Positions 33,736-45,637 of a stretch of DNA of 64,000 nucleotides are shown here, piece by piece. The position numbers were made by a program, and so were the translations under genes. The first letter of the stretch is position 1. The number at the start of each line of letters is the position of its first letter. The stretch comes from Dastarcus helophoroides (lineage: Eukaryota; Arthropoda; Insecta; Coleoptera; Bothrideridae). The stretch is from assembly GCA_028583605.1 (NCBI GenBank), contig CM053335.1, positions 10,484,053 through 10,548,052 of the forward strand, given 5' to 3'. The notes below the pieces were generated by a model. That model had not been told where the DNA came from, ran no database searches, and saw only the letters and a program-made list of their open reading frames with translations.

Positions 33736-36290
33736 AAATCAAAGATAAATTCGAAGTTTTAGATTTCTTATTACATAAATTGTTTCTTGAGGACTTTCTC
33801 TTGCAAAGGAATGATTAGTGGACGGTCGACGGCGACGACATGTCAAAAAAAAAGGTTCTCTTTACCTCATTTGGGAACTTTATAGAGCGAATCGGTCAGA
33901 CGAGATACAAAAAGTTTTCGAATTCTAAAAATTGGAGACTAACCTCAATTTTAGAGATTTTCAAATAATATAGATTTCTAAAAAATTGTAAGAAACTTGC
34001 AAATTTTCGAAAGCTTAAAATATTTGCTATTTTATATACTTTTTTTTCGAAACTTTGACTTTAATTTCAATATTTTGATTTCAAATTTGATATTTCCATG
34101 TTGTTCTAATAATGAGATTAAAATCAAATTGAATTGAAAGTTAAAAATTTTTACTACATCAATAACGTCATTTTTCTGGCTGCCTCTTGCGAAGGAACGA
34201 TTCGAAGTTTAAAATTTATCATTACATAAAGAATGCTTTTTTTGTGCTCCTTCTTGTTAAGGGACGATCGGTGGACAGTCGACGGCGACAGCAGATCAAA
34301 ACAGAACGCTTGCTTTAACTACTTTGGGAACTTTATAGATCGGATCGGTCAAACAAGACTAAACATGTTCAACATTGGAAACTAACCTCAATTTTCATAG
34401 CTTTGAAAAATAATAGATTTCTAAAAAAAATTTTAAAAACCTGCAAGTTTTCGAAATCTCAAAATATTTTGGCACGCTACGTACCGATGTACAAAAATCT
34501 TTATAGAAATTGGTTACAGTTATCACTTATCCAACGGAAATAAGTAATGCTTGCAATAATTAAAGAAGACTTTCTGGAGTATTCGCAACTGTTTGGGTAA
34601 TTTATTTATGACTTGGGGAGGGGAAATCGATTTCCCTGATTTTCCCCCTATCAATGGGAATTTAATGTGCTGTCTCTTATGAAGGTACTATCGGCAGACA
34701 GTCGACGGCGACAGCAGGTCAAAACAGAACGCTTGCTTTAACTTTGGGAACTTTATAGAGCGGATTATTCGAACAAGACAAATATTTTCAACATTGGAAA
34801 CTAACCTGAATTTTCCGAAGTTGCAAAAATAATAGACTTCTAAAAAAATGTTAAGAACCCGCAATTTTTTGAAATATCAAAATATTTTGGCACGCTACGT
34901 ACCGATGTACAGAAATTGGTATCCTTGATTTTCCCCCTATGTATGGGAACTTAATGTGCTGTCTCTTATGAAGGTATTATTGGTAGACGGTCGACGGCGA
35001 CAGCAGGTCAAAACAGAACTAACTACTTTGGGAACTTTATAGAGCGATCGGTCGAACAAGACAAACATTTTCAACATTGGAAACTAACCTCAATGTTCAA
35101 AGTTTTGAAAAATAATAGGCTTCCAAAACAAAACATTAAAAATCTGCAATTTTTCAAAATCTCAAAATATTTTGGCACGCTATGTACCGATGTAGAGAAA
35201 TTTTTATAAAAATTGGTTACAGTTATCACTTATCCAACGGAAATAAGTAATGCTTGCAATAATTGAAGAAGACTTTCTGGGGTATTCGCAATTGTTTGTG
35301 TAATTTATTTATGACTTAAACTTATAGAGAGGGGAAATTGATATCCTTGATTTTCCCCCTTTGTATGGGAACTTAATGTGCTGTCTCTTGTGAAGGTATT
35401 ATTGGTAGACGGTTGACGGCGACAGCAGGTCAAAACAGAACTAACTACTTTGGGAACTTTATAGAGCGATCAGTCGAATAAGACAAACATTTTCAACATT
35501 GGAAATTAACCTCAATTTTCAAAGTTTTGATAAATAATAGGCTTCTAAAACAAAATATTAAAAATCTGCAATTTTTTCGAAATCTCAAAATATTTTGGCA
35601 CGCTACGTACCGATGTACAGAAATTTTTAGAAAAATTGGTTACAGTTATCACTTATTCAACGGAAATAAGAAATGCTTGCAATAATTAAAGAAGACTTTC
35701 TGAGGTATTCACAATTGTTTGGGTAATTTATTTATGACTTAAACTTATAGCGAGGGGAAATTGATATTCTTGATTTTCCCCCTTTGTATGGGAACTTAAT
35801 GTGCTGTCTCTTATGAAGGTATTATTGGTAGACGGTCGACGGCGACAGCAGATCAAAACAGAACACTTGCTTTAACTTCTTTGGGAACTTTATAAAGCTG
35901 GGTCAAACAAGACAAACATTTTCAACGCTGGAAACTAACCTCAATTTTCAAGGTTTTGAAAAATAATAGACTTCTAAAAAAATGTTAAAAATCTGCAATT
36001 TTTCGAAATCTCAAAATATTTTGGCACTCTACGTACCGATCAATCTAAATCTTTATAAAAATTGGTTGCAGTTATCACTTATCCAACAAAAATAAGTAAT
36101 GCTTGCAATAATTAAAAAAGATTTTCTGGAGTATTCGCAATTGTTTGGGTAATTTATTTATGCCTTAGACTCATGGGGAGAGAAAATTAATTCTCTTGAT
36201 TTTCCTTCTATATGTGTGTATCTTACAAAGGGACGACCGGTGGACGGTTGACGGTGACAGCAGGACAAAATAGAAGCTTCGCTTTAACTT

Positions 36291-36565
36291 GTTTTGGAAC
36301 TTATATGCGAGACCTAAATTAATAATAATAATAATATTTGATAATGAAACCCGTGTGTGTATCCACGCACTCGAGTTTTATTATCAAATAAATTTCCTTT
36401 TTAAAGTTTTGCGTTATCAAAGAGATACCGCTAAACAGATGGCGCTAATGTCTAAAATTTATTTTTTTCTTAACTCCTCCCAATAATTTCTTTTTCTTAA
36501 TATTCTCCTGGTTTGAAATTGATGTTAGAACATTTAAGAAACTGATACACTACAATTAGTCTTAC
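36291..36565. other. Intron flank downstream of the TM3 exon
   Basis: This is the start of the 27.9 kb intron in gene sense. It contains a short (AAT)n run near 36,320. Nothing else was recognised. Confidence 0.5.
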
Positions 36566-36725
36566 CTTGAGTCGTCTAGGTGTCAGGATTTGTTTGCAAG
36601 TGATCGGGTAAAGAATTGCGAAGTATCTTTCAGTGCAGATGACCACCAGGATGAAAACGCTGGCGGTATTGCTCAAAGTTTGAATGAACATGTGCATTTT
36701 ACACAGGAATTCACCCAACACCCAA
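36566..36725 (-). CDS. Trissin-receptor-like class A GPCR, exon for TM3 and start of second intracellular loop
   Basis: This 160 nt internal exon follows acceptor TGATTGTTCCAG and ends AAG before donor GTAAGA. One leading base completes the Ser codon split with the exon at 55.3 kb. Then come 53 residues from WVLGEFLCKM to TPRRLK. FLC holds the TM3 cysteine of the conserved extracellular disulfide. SNTASVFILVVIC is the TM3 core. TERY is the DRY-box variant, followed by FAILYPITCKQIL in intracellular loop 2. The exon ends in phase 0, matching the next exon. The reading frame runs on past the donor into intron sequence, so only the part up to the donor is coding. The PITCKQIL loop is the feature that most suggests a trissin receptor. 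Class A GPCR is near certain; the exact ligand class is inferred. Confidence 0.9.
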
Positions 36726-37620
36726 CTGGAACAATCAAAAGATGTTAATTAAAATAGTTTGCGGGTGCAACTTGGTGTTTAATTTGGGCAAGAAGCTTAA
36801 ACCAGTAAATGTGTTTAATTGCATATACATCTAATTATTTCCTGGAAAGTTTCATCAAGACCAAAACCACTTGAATCTTCCCCAGAAGCGACAATTTCCT
36901 GTCTAGGGTAGTGTTGTAAAGTTTACTGTGAGCGACCATTGTTTAAACAAATCATCACTTCAATAAGTTTGATCTTATTAAACCAAATAAAACATTTAGC
37001 TTCAAGCGCTTAAGGTATGAATCTTTCTGTAACAAATTGTAGTGCCATGAAAATCATCTAAATTCTTTTTATAGGCAACAAAAAATGTGAAATGTGAAAA
37101 TAAGGGCGAACGTGTTTGTTCGCTTTTCACGGTTTAATTATTGGAGTGATTTTGACGAAGATTGGTATAGACGTACCTTGCAGGAGGGGGATCGTTAGCA
37201 GGATACGTTCTATTTGTTTCATATACTCCCCAACTAATATTATATTCAGAATGAGTAAGTAACTTTTCTTCATTCTCTATGACAACGACGCGACGACAGA
37301 GTTGTTGAATGATAGGATAAAACCTTATTGTAGGATTTTCTTAATATAACGGTGGTCTGACAGCGCCATCTAACGTAAAAAGGCTCAACTTTATGCAATA
37401 TATATAGCTGGAGATTTGCTAAGCAGTTGAGATCGTATCAACGAATTTGAACAAAACATCATTCTGCAATCTGCATAAACTGCATAAACTCTTTAAAGCT
37501 ATGCAGTCGGGGCCATGCCGTGCTAATGCAAAGGACAACCGCATCAGGCGGCACCTTAAAGGGCGGCGTAAGCAGCTAAATCAAAATATAACTAAAAATG
37601 TTTACACATCGTTTTTCTAT
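36726..37620. other. Intron flank upstream of the TM3 exon
   Basis: This is the end, in gene sense, of the 18.6 kb intron. It is non-repetitive. A frame at 37,447-37,677 on the plus strand has no recognisable motif. No tRNA or other gene was found. Confidence 0.5.
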
Positions 37621-37626
37621 ATCAGT

Positions 37627-40600
37627 CTATGTCAAAGGTGGGCAAATCCGGCTCTTCAGCCGCATTTGCCGCATTGACGAAGATCGACAAAATTTCCAGA
37701 AAATGGCCAATTTGTAAAAGACGCAAAATTTTTAAAATTACTGATCTCATTTTTTTATTTTCTGATTTATCATTATTATTATTTATTAGTATTTAAAGTT
37801 GAAAAAAAAGTCGAATTTTCCCACGAAATATTTTTATTACAATTTCGAACTAATCTTAACTAAACAAGCAAATATCTAGAAACGGAAGTTTTTAGGGAAA
37901 GTCATTTTTTAATTTTCCTATTTAAAGTTGAAAGGAAGTCAAATTTTAAGAAAAAGATACACTTTTGAGAATAGTTATTTATGAAAAAAACGAATCTGGA
38001 AAATAAAAATCAAAATATTAAGAAAAAGACAAATTTCGAGGAAAAATATTCAGTTTCCAGGAACAAGCAGGATCTGATTTTAGGATAAATTTCAAATTTT
38101 CGAATGAAGACTAAAGAAAGAATAAATCAAAATATAGAAATTTCGATTTTTTAAATTTGTTTTTATTTCTGGAAGTATTGATTTTTCCTCGGTATTTTCA
38201 AAAAGGAAAACGAATTTAAAAAACAAATATTCAAAATTTTAACAAAAAAGATCAACATTTTAAGAAAGAATTTAAAATTTTGAAATGGATTAAAAGGATA
38301 AGTTTAAATTTAAATGATTCCAATTAAAATGTTTGCTTGAAATTTCCGGAAATTCTATTTTATAAATTTGAATTGTCCTTAAAAGTTTCATTTTGAATTT
38401 CAAATTTTTTACTTCAATGATTTCCATTTTTGTGAAGAGTATTGCCCTTGGTGTCTAACAATCGTAATATTTTTACATTGACGAAATATTTTTATAATAT
38501 TTCAAACTGATTTTGAGTAAATAAGCAAATTTTTAGAAACAGAAGTTTTCAGGAAAAGTCATTTTTTTTATTTTCTTATTTAAAGTCAAAATAAAGTCAA
38601 ATTTTATGAAAAAGAGACAGTTTTAAGAAACCTTATTTATGAAAAACGGATTTGAAAATAAAAATCAAAATTTTAAGAAACAGATGAATTTTGAGGAAAG
38701 GTATTCAGATTTCCAGGAACAAGCAGGATCTGATTTTAGGATAAATTTGAAATATTCGAATGAAGACTAAAGAAAGAATAAAGCGAAATTTCGATTTTTT
38801 AAATTTTTTATTTCTGGAAGTATCGATTTTTTCCTCGGTATTTTCAAAAACGAAAACGAATTTAAAAAACAAATATTCAAAATTTTAACAAAAAAGATCA
38901 ACATTTTAAGAAAGAGTTTAAAATTTCAAAATGGATTAAAAGGATAAGTTTAAACTTGAATGATTCCAATTAAAATGTTTTGTTGAAATTTCCGGAAATT
39001 CTATTTTATAAATTTAAATTGTCCTTAAAAGTTTCATTTTGAATTTCAAATTTTTTACTTCAATGATTTCCATGTTTGTGAAGAGTATTGCCTTTGGTGT
39101 CTAACAATCGTAATATTTTTACATTCACGAAATATTTTTATAATATTTTAAACTGATTTTGAGTAAATAAGCAAATTTTTAGAAACAGAAGTTTTCAGGA
39201 AAAGTCATTTTTTAATTTTCCTATTTAAAGTTGAAAGAAAGTCAAATTTTAAGAAAAAGATACACTTTTGAGAATAGTTATTTATGAAAAAAACGAATCT
39301 TAAAAATAAAAATCAAAATATTAAGAAAAAGACGAATTTCGAGGAAAGATATTCAGATTTCCAGGAACAAGCAGGATCTAATTTTAGGATAAATTTCAAA
39401 TAGTCGAATGAAGACTAAAGAAAGAATAAATCAAAATATAGAAATTTCGATTTTTTAAATTTGTTTTTATTTCTGGAAGTATTGATTTTTCCTTGGTATT
39501 TTCAAAAAGGAAAACGAATTTAAAAAACAAATATTCAAAATTTTAACAAAAAAGATCAACATTTTAAGAAAGAGTTTAAAATTTCAAAATGGATTAAAAG
39601 GATGAGTTTAAACTTAAATGATTTCAATTAAAATGTTTGCTTGAAATTTCCGGAAATTCTATTTTATAAATTTAAATTGTCCTTAAAAGTTTCATTTTAA
39701 ATTTCAAATTTTTTACTTCAATGATTTCCATGTTTGTGAAGAGTATTGCCTTTGGTGTCTAACAATCGTAATATTTTTACATTCACGAAATATTTTTATA
39801 ATATTTTAAACTGATTTTGAGTAAATAAGCAAATTTTTAGAAACAGAAGTTTTCAGGAAAAGTCATTTTTTAATTTTCCTATTTAAAGTTGAAAGAAAGT
39901 CAAATTTTAAGAAAAAGATACACTTTTGAGAATAGTTATTTATGAAAAAAACGAATCTTAAAAATAAAAATCAAAATATTAAGAAAAAGACGAATTTCGA
40001 GGAAAGATATTCAGATTTCCAGGAACAAGCAGGATCTAATTTTAGGATAAATTTCAAATAGTCGAATGAAGACTAAAGAAAGAATAAATCAAAATATAGA
40101 AATTTCGATTTTTTAAATTTGTTTTTATTTCTGGAAGTATTGATTTTTCCTTGGTATTTTCAAAAAGGAAAACGAATTTAAAAAACAAATATTCAAAATT
40201 TTAACAAAAAAGATCAACATTTTAAGAAAGAGTTTAAAATTTCAAAATGGATTAAAAGGATGAGTTTAAACTTAAATGATTTCAATTAAAATGTTTGCTT
40301 GAAATTTCCGGAAATTCTATTTTATAAATTTAAATTGTCCTTAAAAGTTTCATTTTAAATTTCAAATTTTTTACTTCAATGATTTCCATTTTTGTGAAGA
40401 GTATTGGCCTTGGTGTCTAACAATCGTAATATTTTTACATTCACGAAATATTTTTATAATATTTCAAACTGATTTTGAGTAAATAAGCAAATTTTTGGAA
40501 ACAGAAGTTTTCAGGAAAAGTCATTTTTTTTATTTTCTCATTTAAAGTTAAAATAAAGTCAAATTTTATGAAAAAGAGACAGTTTTGAGAAACGTTATTT

Positions 40601-42000
40601 ATGAACAACGAATTTGAAAATAAAAATCAAAACTTTAAGAAACAGATGAATGTTGAGGAAAAGTATTCAGATTTCCAGAAAGAAGCAGGATCGGATTCTA
40701 GGATAAATTTCAAATTTTCGAATAAAGACTAAAGAAAGAATAAAGCAAAATATTGAAATTTCGATTTTTTAAATTTGTTTTTATTTCTAGAAATATCGAT
40801 TTTTTCCTCGGTATTTTCAAAAACGAAAACGAATTTAAAAAACAAATATTCAAAACTTTAACAAAAAGATCAACATTTTGAGAAAGAGTTTGAAATTTCG
40901 AAATGGTTTAAATGGATATGTTTAAACTTAAATGATTCCAATTAAAATATTTGCTTGAAATTTCCGGAAATTCTATTTTATAAATTTAAATTGTCCTTAA
41001 AAGTTTCATTTTGAATTTCAAATTTTTTACTTCAATGATTTCCATTTTTGTGAAGAGTATTTCCCTTGGTGTCTAACAAGCGTAATATTTTTACATTCAC
41101 GAAATATTTTTATAATATTTCAAACTGATTTTGAGTAAATAAGCAAATTTTCAGAAACAGAAGTTTTCAGGAAAAGTCATTTTTTTTATTTTCTTATTTA
41201 AAGTTAAAATAAAGTCAAATTTTATAAAAAAGAGACAGTTTTGAGAAACGTTATTTATGAACAACGAATTTGAAAATAAAAATCAAAATTTTAAGAAACA
41301 GATGAATTTTGGGGAAAAGTATTCAGATTTCCAGAAACAAGCAGGATCGGATTCTAGGATGAATTTTAAATTTTCGAATAAAGACTAAAGAAAGAATAAA
41401 GCAAAATATTGAAATTTCGATTTTTTAAATTTATTTTTATTTCTAGAAATATCGATTTTTTGCTCGGTATTTTCAAAAACGAAAACGAATTTAAAAAACA
41501 AATATTCAAAATTTTAACAAAAAGATCAACATTTTAAGAAAGAGTTTGAAATTTCGAAATGGTTTAAATGAATATGTTTAAACTTAAATGATTCCAATTA
41601 AAATGTTTGCTTGGAATTTGCGGAAGTTCTATTTTATAAATTTAAATTTTCCTTAAAAGTTTCAGTTTGAATTTCAAATTTTTTACTTCAATGATGCTTA
41701 TTATTGTGGAGAGTGTTGCCCTTGGTGTCTAACAATCGTAATTTTTATACGTTTACGAAATAATTTTAATTTCCGGAAGTTTTATTTTATAAATTTAAAT
41801 TTTCCTTAAAAGTTTCAGTTTGAATTTCAAATTTTTTACTTCAATGATGCTTATTATTGTGGAGAGTGTTGCCCTTGGTGTCTAACAATAGTAATTTTTA
41901 TACATCAACGAAATAATTTTATTACAATTTTGAACTAATTTTAAGTAAACATTCAAATTTCCAGAAACAGAAGTTTTCAGGAAAACTCAAAGTATGAAAC
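37627..42000. repeat. ~656 bp tandem array
   Basis: The anchor GTGTCTAACA lies at 38,451, 39,097, 39,755, 40,413, 41,069, 41,725 and 41,878. This gives units of 646, 658, 658, 656 and 656 bp and a last partial step of 153 bp. The units around 39,170-39,830 and 39,830-40,490 are almost identical, so part of the array was homogenised recently. Units are AT-rich with no coding frame. At 37,632 the array is preceded by CAAAGGTGGGCAAATCC, which resembles a hAT-type terminus. Confidence 0.9.
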
Positions 42001-43003
42001 AAATGAAACCATCTCGAAAAAAGAATGGATTATATTAAAGAAAGTCAAAAGTTCTCAAAGGAAGTCAAATTTTAAGAAAATACATTTCATTGACATTCTG
42101 AAATTTAGTGAACATGATATATTTGTAATTTTTCGCAAAATCATAAAACGAAAGAGAAACCAAATTTTAAAAGCTTCGAGAAACCATCGAAAACTTTAAA
42201 AAAAGTTAACTTTTTCCAAAGAACAAAGCTAGATTTTGGGATTAAAGTAAAACGAATTAAGCAACATAAAAAATTAATTGCAAGAAAAAATTAAATTTTA
42301 AGAGAAAAAATAATTTTGAAAGTAAAAGCAATGTTAAAAGAAAACTCCAAATTTTGAAAAGTGTGTCAAACTTTAAAAAAGATAAAATTTCCCAGAAAAA
42401 ATTTGAACAATAAAAGTCAAACTTTCCAAACAAAATAAATTCCGACGAAAAACATTAAAATTTGTAGAAGCAACGAAATGTCCAATATTGAGATAAAAGT
42501 CAAAATTTCGAGAGAAAACAAACTTTGAAAATCAAGTCCAATTTTCTAAAAAAAATAAAACATTCACAGTAAAAGCTAATATTTTTGAAAATTAGGGAAA
42601 TTTTCAAGATCTCAATCTTTAACGCAAAATCGACGACATTTCTAAAAAAAATGCAACAATTTTGAACAAAATCGAAAAATGGTAATTTCGAAAAGTCAAA
42701 TTTTGTAAATACATTTTAATTTAAAAAAAAAGGGGAACATTCTGAGAATAAAGTCCAATTATAAAACAAAAATTAATAAAAAAGTTGATTTTTAAGAAGA
42801 ATGAAAAAAGATAGATTTAAAAAAAAGTAAACTGCTAAAAAAACTGAAATTTTGAGAAAAAAGTTGAATTTTAAGAATGAAATCGATGTCATGAAAAGAA
42901 GATAAATATAGAAAAGAGCAAAAATAGTCTTTGTTCGGATTTTTACAACAAAGTCGAAATTATTAGATAAAAAAGTCTTTCGGGCTGAATACAGGTTTTT
43001 TGC
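42001..43003. repeat. Degenerate AT-rich repeat sequence
   Basis: AAATTTTGAGAAAA and AAAGTCAAATTTT words recur irregularly; no gene is seen. Confidence 0.6.
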
Positions 43004-43168
43004 AGGAATATCTTCAAAATTTCGAGGGGATGTCAACATATTTTAATGAAATATAGACGACTGTGTTTCCTAAGGGAACAGATGGCTCCGCTTCAGTCGA
43101 AAATTATTCACGTTTGCATGTCATATTACTTCGTGGGGGGATCATTTTCAATATTATAGCTAAATAAG
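43004..43168 (+). repeat. Inverted repeat, left arm
   Basis: This arm pairs with 45,097-45,254 in opposite orientation, with high identity. Shared words include GAGGGGATGTCAACATATTT, CTAAGGGAACAGATGGC, TATTCACGTTTGCATGTC and GGATCATTTTCAATATTATA. The ~1.93 kb between the arms has no transposase. The arms may be two insertions of one repeat or the ends of a composite element. Confidence 0.85.
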
Positions 43169-44600
43169 ACAGAGGGAGGGCAATTGTTCCTCCCTGTCCT
43201 AGTATGTCTACGTCTATGTACTAAGAACAACCCAAGACCCAAAGGTCTATTTAATACTCACATTTTGCTTGATTTAAACCAGCGGTCAAAAAAGGTTGCT
43301 GACTCCTGATCTAGACTAATATTAGAAAGAGAGAACTTCTGATTGACTGAAAAACTTTTAAATGTTGTTTTGCAAGCTAAAAATAGTTTTCGAACGTAAT
43401 TTTGGTTTCATAACAAAGGTTGAAATGTCGAAAAAATAAATTCAAAAACTGTATAAAAGTTAAAATTTTGAAAAAAGTAAGGTTAAAAAAGTGGCTATTT
43501 TAAAAAAGTTAACTGAAACCGAGACACAATTTTAGGAAGGGTTCAAACTTAAAAAAACCGAAATATTATTTGACGATTTGGGAAAAGGAGTGGAATATGA
43601 AACATTCTACTCTTTTTGAAAATGTATTATTTTTTATCGATAATTTTGGTCTGTTTAAAATTTCTAGTATTTGAAAATTTTAAATTTTTTTTAGAATTTC
43701 GAACATTCTTCGAAATTTCGTTTTATTTTTGAGTGTTATGTAAAAATTTGGGCTCGTTAGAAGTTTTTTCGAAGAGTAAACTGAATTTTATTTACGATGC
43801 TGAAAAAAAAGAAAATTAATGCACATTCACAAGAACACAGACGCTACAAAGGTCTAAATAGTGTCATTTTATTATGAAAGTTTTATTATTTACGCTTTTT
43901 ATTAAGTTCCTGGTACAGTGTATCCTTTTGCTCTAGGCTTTAGACAATCAGGGTGAGAACATTTGTCTCGGTTTCCAATCTAGCCAAAACTCCAAACTTC
44001 CACTGCATCTTCATTAGGCTTGAAATGCAATTACCTCACTTCATGTCCTATTATTGATCCAATTAATTAATAAGGGTTTCAAAATAGTTTAACCGAACTA
44101 CAACTGATTCTAAAAATTCTATAAATTCTCCCCAATGTTTGCCACAACATAAAACAAAATTGTAGCAAATGCAGAAAATAAAAATCGAAGGTTATCTAAA
44201 ATGGAAACTCGAGAATTCAATTTATACTTTCGCCTTCAGTAGAAAACTTGTTTGATCGCTTTTAAAAATTTAGTATCATACATTAAGAAATCAGAAGTTT
44301 ATAAGATCACACAAAACAGAAGAGACTAAAGAAGTGAAAGTGAGAAAAAACTTGAAAGCACTCCAACTGGGTTAATATCATCAAAAAGTTTTAACATCAG
44401 GAAAGTTACTTGAATATCGAATTTTAATCGTTTCAGATGTCGCACATAAGCATCAGTTGTGAGTCAAGATGTAATCAGTTGATAAAAAAGTTTTTAATGA
44501 AGAAATTCAACTTTGAAACGAGTTTCTCCATATTCCAATCATCAAGAAAATAAAAATTTGTCAGGATTCAAAGTTTCGTTACCTTCCAAAATTCGGAACA
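43169..44600. other. Intron sequence between inverted repeat arms
   Basis: At 43,271-43,308, CCAGCGGTCAAAAAAGG and TTGCTGACTCCTG resemble the complement of a hAT-type end (CAGGAGTCAGCAACC). The rest is unremarkable AT-rich DNA. Confidence 0.4.
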
Positions 44601-44604
44601 AATA

Positions 44605-44905
44605 GAATGGTTCAAATAATTGATATTTCCAACCCCTACTTCGTGGAATTCTTTAATATTCAAAAGTATTAAAAATTATTGATTAAAAACCAACAGATAT
44701 TAAAAATTCCATAATGTTTCGATATCAGTTTCGGACCAGATTGCGGTGTTAGCAAATATTTATTGAAACATTGTGGAATTTTTAATATGTGTTGGGGAGT
44801 GAAACGTCGAACACTTTCAGTAGTTCTTTGACACGGTCCAATTCCCGAAGGAGTATATCCTGTATTGTGTGGGTTTTTAATCGTTAATAAAGTTTAATAG
44901 TTATG
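44605..44905. repeat. Dispersed repeat with 35 bp-arm hairpin
   Basis: It shares blocks with 20,640-20,860. The arms at 44,690-44,724 and 44,761-44,795 (AACAGATATTAAAAATTCC / GGAATTTTTAATATGTGTT) face each other across a 36 nt loop. At 44,812 it continues into the GAAACGTCGAACACTTT block shared with 26.8 kb. Confidence 0.7.
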
Positions 44906-45096
44906 AATAGAATGGATCAGATTAATTTTATTTATTTGAGGTTTTCAAAAATAAGTCAGTGACCCACTTCACATATCAGTATACATAAATGCTAGGCAGG
45001 TAAAAGGAGGGCCCTCGTGCGCATTCCTCCCTTTGTGGGAATTCCAACATCCTTGGAAATAAAGGAAGTAGCGGCGTAATATGCGCTTGATTTAGC

Positions 45097-45254
45097 TATA
45101 ATATTGAAAATGATCCCCCCGCGAAGTAATATGACATGCAAACGTGAATAATTTTCGACTGAAGCGAAGCCATCTGTTCCCTTAGGAAACACAGGCGTCT
45201 ATATTTCACTAAAATATGTTGACATCCCCTCGAAGTTTTGAAGATATTCCTTCG
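45097..45254 (-). repeat. Inverted repeat, right arm
   Basis: This is the complement of 43,004-43,168. Overlapping minus-strand frames in it have no recognised domain. Confidence 0.85.
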
Positions 45255-45299
45255 TTTTCGGTTGCTATTAACTAACAAAAAAGCTGTCTCTTTAAATCA

Positions 45300-45420
45300 G
45301 TGTTGCCCATACGTACGGTAATTACCGTATATGTACGGTAATTCAGACAAAAGTACGGTGTACGGTCCAAATATCAATACCGTACCAAAAAGTACGGTAA
45401 TTTACGTTTTATTATTTAAA
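45300..45420. repeat. ACGGTA-rich segment, possible transposon end
   Basis: Starting at CAGTGTTGCCCATACG, the word TACGGTAATT and its complement alternate about six times. A CAGTG start followed by internal short inverted motifs is typical of hAT ends, but no partner end or target duplication was found. Confidence 0.4.
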
Positions 45421-45436
45421 AACAATAAGTTTGTTT

Positions 45437-45620
45437 GGAAATATTTAATTTTTTTATGGTTTGTTGATTTTTTCAATTTATTTAATTTAACATTTCTTCG
45501 GCCCAGTTTGGAAATATTTAAATTTTTTATGAAGAAATGTTAAATAAATTGAAAAAATCAACAAACCATAAAAAAATTAAATATTTCCAAACTGGGCCGA
45601 AGAAATGTTAAATAAATTGA
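45437..45620. repeat. Nested fold-back sequence
   Basis: GGAAATATTTAATTTTTTTA...CATTTCTTC (45,437-45,499) is inverted at 45,531-45,588. The block with TTCTTCGGCCCAGTTTGG (45,474-45,518) is inverted again at 45,580-45,620. The sequence AAACTGGGCCGAAG recurs as AAACTGGGTCGAAG at 61,930, so it belongs to a dispersed family. Confidence 0.8.
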
Positions 45621-45637
45621 AAAAAACATAATATTTC

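Larger units (their letters stand above)
25141..36290. repeat. ~390-430 bp satellite with GTCGAC-rich core (dispersed then tandem)
   Basis: Each unit has an AT-rich body and a ~50 bp GC-rich core of the form GATCGGTGGACGGTCGACGG...GGTAGGTCAAAACAGAAGG. Cores lie near 25,165, 28,137, 28,455, 28,767, 29,327, 29,710, 30,092 and 30,590. The tightest tandem part has cores at 31,371, 31,763, 32,155, 32,546 and 32,937, steps of 391-392 bp. From 34.4 kb a variant gains GGCACGCTACGTACCGATGTA and TATCACTTATCCAACGGAAATAAG blocks, about five copies to 36.2 kb. The stretch 25.2-28.1 kb is mostly AT-rich filler with fold-back fragments. No gene is present apart from the mariner fragment. Confidence 0.85.
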
